Positions 57,783 to 64,000 of a stretch of 64,000 bases of DNA are shown one piece after another. The notes beneath the pieces were generated by a model, which saw nothing but the letters and a program-made list of their open reading frames with translations, had not been told where the DNA came from and searched no databases. This DNA is from a bacterium 1XD42-76 (GTDB lineage: Bacteria; Bacillota; Clostridia; Lachnospirales; Lachnospiraceae): positions 124,001 to 188,000 of the forward strand of contig QZDW01000003.1 in NCBI GenBank assembly GCA_009917545.1, given 5' to 3'. Position numbers and translations under genes: made by a program. Every line of letters starts with the position of its first letter. The stretch's first letter is position 1.

Positions 57783-59141
57783 ATGGAAAAAGTAAGTATC
57801 GTTTTGCCGTGCTATAACCATGCAGATTATGTAGGAGATTCAATTAGGAGCGTGCTCAATCAGACATATCAGAACTTTGAACTGTTTGTATTCGATAATG
57901 GGTCGACAGATCATTCATGGGAGATGATTAACACATTTGATGATCCGAGAATGATAAAGATCCGGCTGGAAAAAAATGATTTGCTGGAGGTGAAACGTCA
58001 ATTTATTGAAAAAGCCACAGCAAACTATTTTGCCATTATGTATTCTGATGATGTATGGATGGATACGAAACTGGAAAAGCAGATAGCGCTGGTTTGCAGG
58101 GAAGGGGCGAGAGCCTGCTTCACATGGTCTAAATTTGTCGATGAAAATCTTGAAGATCTGTGGGAGGGCGAAATATTCTTCAACGAAACGAACAAATCAC
58201 AAAAAGAGTGGTGGAAAACTTTTTTTACTAGGGCAAATCACCTTTCCTGTCCGTCGTTTTTGTGTGAGAGAGAAATCTACATCCGTTATTTCGGAAAGCT
58301 TTACCCTTATCGGCAGATCGCAGACTTTTACTGTTGGATGAAGATCCTTGAAGAGACAAACTTATATATTGTGGAAGAGGTGCTGGTGAATCAGAGGCTG
58401 CATGATAAAGGGAAAACCCCGAATGAATGTGCCAGAACCAAAGAAAATGTATATCGGGAAAATATCGAATTACGATATGTTATCTACAGGATCATCGACG
58501 AAATGCCGGACGAGATTTTCATCCGTAATTTTTGCGAAGATACATCCAATCTGGGACATATCGACGTGATGTGCAGAAAATTTTTGTTTTTTCTGGAAAG
58601 AAAAAAGGGCTTTTCGGAAGAATATGAGAATGCTATCCGATATTATAACACATATTTTGACTACGAGGAAAACGGCCGGATCTTTTACAGGCTTTTGGAA
58701 ACCCGATATCATTTTTCACGGAATGATTTTTTCCGGTATACAGGAACCAGAGATGATATGTTTTCTATTATCGAATCACGATGCGGCCGTTGGGAAATAT
58801 TAGAGAGCACGGATTTATCCACTTTAAGATATCCCGACAAAATGAGTCTGTATGGATTTGGTGCTGTAGGGAGAGCTTTTTTCCGACAGACAAAAGCATA
58901 CTGCAGGGTAGAACAATTTATAGACAGACAGCCGCAGTGTGAAAACTTTGAAGGCGTACCGATCCATACCATTTCTAATGCCAGTGTGAGCAAGAATACA
59001 GTCATTATCGTAATTCCGACATATGATTTCGAGAAAATTGCGGAAGAAATTCGAAATGTGCATCCAAGTATCCCAGCGGAAAACATTCTGAAATTTGAGG
59101 ATTTCGTGGGCGAAGGAAAAGTAATGCGATATGGGTTTTAG
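57783..59141 (+). CDS. Family 2 glycosyltransferase with C-terminal Rossmann-like module
   Basis: 452 residues. The GT-A domain (1-240) has SIVLPCYNHADYVGDSIRSVLNQTYQNFELFVFDNGSTD and the SDDVW variant of the metal-binding motif near residue 80. A helical middle region leads to a C-terminal module at about 350-450: MSLYGFGAVGRAFFRQTKAYCRVEQFIDRQPQCENFEGVPIHTI. This has the same layout as the module in the preceding gene. The start is ATG 57783 with GGAAAGGAG; ATG 57750 overlaps the previous stop. Likely adds a sugar to the surface glycan. Confidence 0.82.
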   Translation: MEKVSIVLPCYNHADYVGDSIRSVLNQTYQNFELFVFDNGSTDHSWEMINTFDDPRMIKIRLEKNDLLEVKRQFIEKATANYFAIMYSDDVWMDTKLEKQIALVCREGARACFTWSKFVDENLEDLWEGEIFFNETNKSQKEWWKTFFTRANHLSCPSFLCEREIYIRYFGKLYPYRQIADFYCWMKILEETNLYIVEEVLVNQRLHDKGKTPNECARTKENVYRENIELRYVIYRIIDEMPDEIFIRNFCEDTSNLGHIDVMCRKFLFFLERKKGFSEEYENAIRYYNTYFDYEENGRIFYRLLETRYHFSRNDFFRYTGTRDDMFSIIESRCGRWEILESTDLSTLRYPDKMSLYGFGAVGRAFFRQTKAYCRVEQFIDRQPQCENFEGVPIHTISNASVSKNTVIIVIPTYDFEKIAEEIRNVHPSIPAENILKFEDFVGEGKVMRYGF

Positions 59142-59151
59142 GAGGAGCAAA

Positions 59152-60516
59152 ATGCAGTATGTGATATTTGGAGCCGGAAAATGGGGAAGCATGGCATTGT
59201 CTTTTTTGGGTATTCCCAGAGTGCAGTGCTTTATTGATAATTACAGGGCAGGAACAGAATACTGCGGCAAAGAAACTTTTGATTTTGAGTCATTGCTGAG
59301 GATGGATTTAGAAGAGATTATAGTAGTTATCGCATCGAGATATCATTACATCGAAATGGAAATGCAGCTAAAAGAACATCATATCCAACGCTATTTTCTT
59401 TTTTATGAAAACCACCTGGGCCTATGGACTCAGATGCTTCCATTTTCTTATCTGAATAAACAGTTCGAACTGGTTTCGTATAATCGTCTGTTGACAGCGT
59501 ATGATATCACAAAATATAGGCATGTTGCGATATTGGGAGCCAATGAGTTGGTGCCATACCTGATATCTGAGATTGCGTTTCATAACAGAATTGAAAACCT
59601 ATGTGAAGTAATTAAGTTTGATGACGATGAATATCAGACATTAGGAATTGAATGTACAAAGTGGAATGGCTCTCTTAAAGACATTGACTGCCTGATTATA
59701 AATTGTCCACGATGCCAGCCGGGCCTGGATGAGGTGCTGGGGAAGGTTCGTAAAGAAACAGACATAATTGACCTTTATGATGCAGATTTAATTGAGCCTT
59801 CTTTTTATCATCCTGAATTAAAAAAATACAAAGATATGTGTAAGGGGAAACGGGTTTTTGTAATTGGAACTGGTCCGAGCTTAACGATAGAGGATTTGAA
59901 TACATTATGTCAATATGGAGAAATATGTATTGCTTCCAATAAAATGTATAAAGCATACCCTCAGACAGATTTTCGTGCGGATTTTTATGTAATAGAAGAT
60001 CAGGATGTGATTGAGGATTGTAATGAGAATTTTAAAAATATTCCCGGTAATTTGTTTATAGCTGATGGATATCATGTGGAAAGACCAAATTATATTATAG
60101 ATAGTATACAATATTTTCATATTATAATTCCGTTTTCTGGTTTCCTGCCTAACTGTCCTAAATTTTCCACAGATCTTTCGAAAGGACTTTACCGTGGGTA
60201 TACGGTTACATATTGTAGCTTACAGTTGGCAGCATATCTTGGAGCAAAAGAAATCTACTTACTGGGGATAGACCATAGTTATTCTGACGACCCAGTTGCG
60301 GAAGAGAATCATTTCATAAAAGATTATTTCACAGAAGAAGAAAAAGAAAAGCATAGAGAAGTGTATAAGCAAGTAATGTTGGGAATAGATAATGTAACAA
60401 AAGCTTATGAAGCTACGGAACTATATTCTAAGAAGCATGGATTTAGAATATACAATGCGACTCGTGGTGGTAAACTGGAAGTGTTTGAAAGAGTAGACTT
60501 TGATAGTTTGTTTTAA
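59152..60516 (+). CDS. MptE/DUF115-like protein with N-terminal Rossmann-like module
   Basis: 454 residues. The N-terminal module QYVIFGAGKWGSMALSFLGIPRVQCFIDNYRAG again carries GxGxxG. The C-terminal half (from about 225) matches the DUF115/6-hydroxymethylpterin pyrophosphokinase MptE-like fold: GKRVFVIGTGPSLTIEDLNTL, IASNKMYKAYPQTDFRADFYVIEDQD and LGAKEIYLLGIDHSYSDD. Bacterial relatives sit in glycan and flagellar-glycosylation loci, so a glycosyltransferase-like role is more probable than pterin synthesis. ATG 59152 is preceded by AGGAGG. Confidence 0.78.
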   Translation: MQYVIFGAGKWGSMALSFLGIPRVQCFIDNYRAGTEYCGKETFDFESLLRMDLEEIIVVIASRYHYIEMEMQLKEHHIQRYFLFYENHLGLWTQMLPFSYLNKQFELVSYNRLLTAYDITKYRHVAILGANELVPYLISEIAFHNRIENLCEVIKFDDDEYQTLGIECTKWNGSLKDIDCLIINCPRCQPGLDEVLGKVRKETDIIDLYDADLIEPSFYHPELKKYKDMCKGKRVFVIGTGPSLTIEDLNTLCQYGEICIASNKMYKAYPQTDFRADFYVIEDQDVIEDCNENFKNIPGNLFIADGYHVERPNYIIDSIQYFHIIIPFSGFLPNCPKFSTDLSKGLYRGYTVTYCSLQLAAYLGAKEIYLLGIDHSYSDDPVAEENHFIKDYFTEEEKEKHREVYKQVMLGIDNVTKAYEATELYSKKHGFRIYNATRGGKLEVFERVDFDSLF

Positions 60517-60551
60517 AAAGTGAAGACGTATTGCAAGTGAGGAGAAATACC

Positions 60552-61781
60552 GTGAATACTTATTTAGACAAAATTTCTTCTGGCGTATCCTTTTTTGATA
60601 TATGCTTTGATGATAATTATGGATGGTTTTGTGATGCATATACCAATACACTATATAAGTTTAATTTATCTACCCGACTAATAATGGTGGAAGCAATCAT
60701 ACCGACCAAGCGTGGTGAGCCCTTTTTTCAATATGGATTTATTGCTAAGTGGAAAACTCTATTGATTTTGGCTCCAAGATCAGCAAAAGACATCTTGGTA
60801 TATGATATTTTAGAAAAAACTTTTTCAAGCATTAAATTGGAAATGGGTCGGACTCAGGACCGGGATAAATACAATTTGTTTTCTGGGATACAGATATACA
60901 ATAACTATGCTTTTTTAATTCCGGGAAGATTTTCTGCCATTGTTAGACTGGATTTAAATACATTTGAAGTAAAATATTTTGATTCATGTATTAAAAATTT
61001 AAAAAAGAGCATAAAAAAATATGATGATAAAAAGGTTCTTTTCGCCAGGTGTAACTGCGTATCAGAAGATAAAATTATATTGCCTTGCTGGCAGGGAAAT
61101 TTCATCATGGAATTTAAATTTGGGACTGGGGAATTTAAATTGATTGAATTTCCAGAGATATGTGGAGAACTATCAGGGGGATATGTACAGAACCAGGAAT
61201 TATTTTTTGCTACAAAAAATGATAATTTTCTTTTTAAAAGTGACTTAAGCGGAAATGTTTTAGAGCAAATTGAAATAAAGATTGAAGCAGAGAAAGGTAT
61301 CTCTTTTCTAACGAATTTTGGGAGTAAAGCTATTGTGATACCAGTATTTGGCAGAAAAATTATACAGTGGAATTGGGACACAAAACAGAGCACAGAAATA
61401 ATGCAACTGTCAGATACTAAAAAAAAGAATTCATACGCAGGTCAGTTTTTTGGAGAAGTCGATATCTTATCTAGTGTTAAAGATGAAAAAGAGAATTTGT
61501 GGATATATTCAATATGGGGAAATGAAATATTGAAGCTTGATATGAATACTGGACAGGCAGAGAAAATTGCTGCAATCTTATCGGAAAATTGTGCAAAGAA
61601 AAAGCTAATCTCTTATCTAAAGAATACAAAGTCTATGTGGGGAGAAGATGACTCAGTATCAATATCAGATTTTTGTGATGATCTTTGGAAGGTTGATGAT
61701 AATATAGAGGATAACATTGAAGTGACGAATGCACAGAGAATAACAGCCGGTGAGAATATATGCGAAGTAATCTTCGGTTAG
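60552..61781 (+). CDS. Predicted beta-propeller protein, function unknown
   Basis: 409 residues with recurring four-strand units bearing aromatic and Asp/Asn turns: DICFDDNYGWFCDAYTNTLYKFNLSTR, GFIAKWKTLLILAP..., NYAFLIPGRFSAIVRLDLNTFEVKYFD and ENLWIYSIWGNEILKLDMNTGQAEKI. This repeat spacing suggests a propeller. There is no signal peptide or membrane segment, so it is probably cytoplasmic. The start is GTG 60552 with GAGGAG 7 bases upstream. It lies within the glycan operon, where it might be a scaffold or a glycan-binding protein; no catalytic motif is seen. Confidence 0.6.
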   Translation: MNTYLDKISSGVSFFDICFDDNYGWFCDAYTNTLYKFNLSTRLIMVEAIIPTKRGEPFFQYGFIAKWKTLLILAPRSAKDILVYDILEKTFSSIKLEMGRTQDRDKYNLFSGIQIYNNYAFLIPGRFSAIVRLDLNTFEVKYFDSCIKNLKKSIKKYDDKKVLFARCNCVSEDKIILPCWQGNFIMEFKFGTGEFKLIEFPEICGELSGGYVQNQELFFATKNDNFLFKSDLSGNVLEQIEIKIEAEKGISFLTNFGSKAIVIPVFGRKIIQWNWDTKQSTEIMQLSDTKKKNSYAGQFFGEVDILSSVKDEKENLWIYSIWGNEILKLDMNTGQAEKIAAILSENCAKKKLISYLKNTKSMWGEDDSVSISDFCDDLWKVDDNIEDNIEVTNAQRITAGENICEVIFG

Positions 61782-61790
61782 GAATAGAAT

Positions 61791-62681
61791 ATGGTAAATT
61801 ATCAGACAATAAGAAAAACGGTTCAAAGATGTATAGATGAAGGTTGGAAACGGTTTATTATTTTTCCGTTTGGTGAGAATGGAATGTGTACAAAACATAT
61901 TTTGCAGGAGACATTTGGAATCACAGACATTGTCATTGTTGATACTGAACTATCAAAATATAACTCGAAAATAAAAAGTGTGGAAGAACTACACAGGGAT
62001 AAAGAATTATGTAATAATGCTATACTTATTATTGCCAGTGTGGAACAGGAGATCATTGATTTTGCAAAAGATAATATTTTGTGTCCTCAAAAAGTAAACA
62101 TTGCAGAGTGTAAAAAAGATAGTTTGATAGATAAACAGGTGGATGAACAAATAAATGAGCAGGTAGACAAACAGACAAATATTGGTCTCTATTCATATGG
62201 CCCTCTTGCCATACCTAATTCCAGGGTGGAACGTGTCGGAGCTTTTTGTTCTTTTGCAGAAGGCTGCGATGCAGTGTGGAATCATCAGCTTACAATGGTA
62301 ACAAATCATGATTTTATATATGAAAACGTTATTTGCAAAGAAATAGATAACCAGAAATATTGTCATAAAGATTTCAATAAGAGATTTCGTATTGGAAATG
62401 ATGTATGGCTTGGGAAAAATGTAATTTTAACAAATGGCTGTAGGATCGGAAACGGAGTGCGTGTGGCGGCAGGAGCTGTGGTGACAAAGGATCTACCAGA
62501 TTATTGTATAGCGGCAGGAGTACCAGCAAGAATTATTGGATATCGGTTTAACGACGAACAGATAAAAAAGTTGAATAAAATTGCGTGGTGGGACTGGGAT
62601 GTTGAAAAAATAAAGATGTGCTATGATGATTTTTTGGATATTGATGTGTTTTTGGAGAAACATTATCAGGAAGCAGAATAG
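61791..62681 (+). CDS. Hexapeptide-repeat acetyltransferase with N-terminal Rossmann-like module
   Basis: 296 residues. The N-terminal 110 (RFIIFPFGENGMCTKHILQETFGITDIVIVDTELSKYNS) look like a degenerate nucleotide-binding module. A charged DKQVDEQINEQVDKQ spacer follows. The C-terminal left-handed beta-helix (about 140-270) shows RIGNDVWLGKNVILTNGCRIGNGVRVAAGAVVTKDLPDYCIAAGVPARIIGYRF and the WWDWDVEKI ending of the CatB/xenobiotic acyltransferase branch. In this locus it most likely acetylates a glycan sugar. It begins 9 bases after the propeller gene. Confidence 0.78.
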   Translation: MVNYQTIRKTVQRCIDEGWKRFIIFPFGENGMCTKHILQETFGITDIVIVDTELSKYNSKIKSVEELHRDKELCNNAILIIASVEQEIIDFAKDNILCPQKVNIAECKKDSLIDKQVDEQINEQVDKQTNIGLYSYGPLAIPNSRVERVGAFCSFAEGCDAVWNHQLTMVTNHDFIYENVICKEIDNQKYCHKDFNKRFRIGNDVWLGKNVILTNGCRIGNGVRVAAGAVVTKDLPDYCIAAGVPARIIGYRFNDEQIKKLNKIAWWDWDVEKIKMCYDDFLDIDVFLEKHYQEAE

Positions 62682-62792
62682 TTGTTATAAGATTTTTAAA
62701 AATGTATGAATGTCGAGATTGCCGACATAATGTAATTGAGGGCATGGCCCCTCTAATTCGCTAAATATATAAAAGTAATGTGGGGAATACAG

Positions 62793-63680
62793 ATGGAATG
62801 TAGCTTATGTGGTTCTAAAAACACCAAAGTGATATATGATGGGAAAATCAGAAACGGTGGATTGGGAAAATACACAGATAATAACATAAAAATGTATCAG
62901 TGTTGTAATTGCGATGTGATATGGCATGAAGACGTTTTAAGTGATTTGCAGCAATATTACGAAAGTGAAACGTATAGACAGTCACTGGAAGGAACGTCGG
63001 AAGAAAATGATTTTTATAAAAAGCATGATCGTGAGACACTGGAAAAGCTCCAGTATACTGGAACTGATATTTACCGCGGAAAGATAGTAGCAGATATTGG
63101 CTGCGGCTGTGGTGCTTTTCTTGATTTTTTAAAAGGTGTCTCAGCTTCAGTCATTGCGGTCGAACCATCAGAGATCTACAGAGAAGTCATGGACAGAAAA
63201 GGTTTTTTTACGTATGCGTATGCAAAAGAAGCAGTATCCAACTGGGCGGAAAAGGTGGACATAATTACTTCTTTTGATGTGATAGAGCATGTACCAGAAC
63301 CAAAGGAATTCATGGCAGATATATATGGTTTGCTTACCAGTGGAGGAACAGCGGTGATAGGGACACCAACAGAAGCGCCAATTATGAGAAAACTGCTTGG
63401 TGAGATTTATGAGAGAAAACTATTATTCAGTACACAGCATTTGTGGATATTTTCGGAGAAGAATCTGAAATGGATTGCTCAGGACGCTGGTTTTGAAAAA
63501 GTAGAAATAAAATATTGTCAGAGATATTCGTTAAACAATTTGTTAGGCTGGCTGCGCGATAAAGAGCCATGTTCTGATATTCATGAGGATTTTATAACAC
63601 CAACCTTGAATACTGTATGGAAGAATGAATGTGGAGAATATGGTTTCGCTGATTATCTTGTGATGTATCTTACGAAATAG
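62793..63680 (+). CDS. SAM-dependent methyltransferase with N-terminal zinc ribbon
   Basis: 295 residues. The N-terminal CSLCGSKNTKVIYDG...MYQCCNCDVIW pair of Cys motifs forms a probable zinc ribbon, as in C-methyltransferases and O-methyltransferases of sugar pathways. The class I core has VADIGCGCGAFLDFLKG near residue 95, AVEPS after it, and SFDVIEHVPEPKEFM as motif IV. ATG 62793 fits GGGGA upstream; ATG 62778 is also open. It may methylate a nucleotide sugar or glycan. The 110-base gap before it contains a small hairpin only. Confidence 0.8.
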   Translation: MECSLCGSKNTKVIYDGKIRNGGLGKYTDNNIKMYQCCNCDVIWHEDVLSDLQQYYESETYRQSLEGTSEENDFYKKHDRETLEKLQYTGTDIYRGKIVADIGCGCGAFLDFLKGVSASVIAVEPSEIYREVMDRKGFFTYAYAKEAVSNWAEKVDIITSFDVIEHVPEPKEFMADIYGLLTSGGTAVIGTPTEAPIMRKLLGEIYERKLLFSTQHLWIFSEKNLKWIAQDAGFEKVEIKYCQRYSLNNLLGWLRDKEPCSDIHEDFITPTLNTVWKNECGEYGFADYLVMYLTK

Positions 63681-63782
63681 AATGGTAGTTTTGACTTTGA
63701 GATTTTGCGAAAAGCAGCCGGACAGAGACGTAAACCAGCGGCGGAATACAGTTTACCATGATTGGATATTATGAGGGGAAAA

Positions 63783-64000
63783 ATGAAAATTGTATCTTTA
63801 ATACCAATAAAGTTAAATAATCAAAGACTTCCGGGAAAAAATCTGCTTCCACTTGGAAAACGACCGATGTGTGATTACATATTTGAAACGATCAAAGAGA
63901 TTGAAGAGATACATGAAAAATATGTTTATTGCAGTGACGATTCCATTCAGAAGTATTTACCAAAAGAACTGACTTACTTAAGGAGGGATCCTTATTTGGA
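63783..64000 (+). CDS. NeuA-like acylneuraminate cytidylyltransferase family protein (3' end outside window)
   Basis: The first 72 codons of a gene running off the window. MKIVSLIPIKLNNQRLPGKNLLPLGKRPMCDYI carries the nucleotide-binding pattern of CTP-dependent sialate/legionaminate/KDO cytidylyltransferases, in which (R/K)xPGKN holds the phosphates. VYCSDDS follows. GAGGGG precedes the ATG. It suggests that an activated acidic sugar, or a related CMP-sugar, is part of the glycan. Confidence 0.8.
   Translation, partial: MKIVSLIPIKLNNQRLPGKNLLPLGKRPMCDYIFETIKEIEEIHEKYVYCSDDSIQKYLPKELTYLRRDPYL

Overview
The window looks like the chromosome of a Clostridia member, most likely Lachnospiraceae. 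The evidence is family resemblance only: clostridial gene types (SpoIID/LytB, ATP-type PEP carboxykinase, SleB-like hydrolase), AGGAGG ribosome binding sites, frequent GTG/TTG starts and consensus sigma-A promoters. No rRNA or tRNA gene was seen.

Region 1 (1-28.0 kb) is chromosomal backbone of intermediate GC. It holds the end of leuC plus leuD, recQ, a cell-wall hydrolase, pckA, a HAD phosphatase, a probable 6S RNA, a PerM/AI-2E family permease, a SpoIID-like protein, a frameshifted GNAT gene, a SpoU-type rRNA methyltransferase and tatD. It then carries the classical translation operon rimP-nusA-ylxR-ylxQ-infB-rbfA-nrnA-truB-ribF, followed by a second permease and an L,D-transpeptidase. A roughly 100-bp structured intergenic repeat occurs four times here.

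Region 2 (28.2-31.3 kb and 55.9-64 kb) is an AT-richer surface-glycan locus. It begins with a perfect 26-bp inverted repeat around a 111-bp segment (28216-28378), which looks like an invertible switch. Next come a nucleotidyltransferase/kinase fusion with an in-frame amber codon near its 3' end, a SIS isomerase, and rfbF (glucose-1-phosphate cytidylyltransferase), which is cut in two by the mobile element. To the right lie two glycosyltransferases, an MptE/DUF115-like protein, a predicted beta-propeller, a hexapeptide acetyltransferase, a methyltransferase and the start of a NeuA-like cytidylyltransferase.

Region 3 (31266-55890) is a GC-rich integrative conjugative element of about 24.6 kb. 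Its gene order matches the Tn1549 / C. difficile CTn4 (CD1103-CD1118) type: ParB, DUF7768, ArdA, PcfB/DUF3801, VirD4, Maff2, VirB6, SpoVG-like protein, two DNA methyltransferases, PrgI, VirB4, NlpC/P60 (CD1108), DUF4315, DUF4366 (CD1107), Cys-rich VLP, MobC, relaxase, regulators and a large serine recombinase with DUF4368. Joining the flanks at a shared GA dinucleotide restores a 263-codon rfbF exactly. AT-rich cargo comprises an alpha/beta hydrolase between mobC and the relaxase gene, and a MATE transporter / KTR protein / CatB-Vat-like acetyltransferase operon behind a leader peptide and four hairpins. A 15-bp palindrome (GGGACATTTTGTCCC and variants) occurs 14 times, all inside the element and mostly at gene junctions. 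This layout suggests an operator or partition site set for the element's own ParB/KorB-like protein.

Taken together, one glycan locus appears subject to two DNA-rearrangement events: possible promoter inversion upstream, and gene disruption by an element whose excision would repair rfbF.
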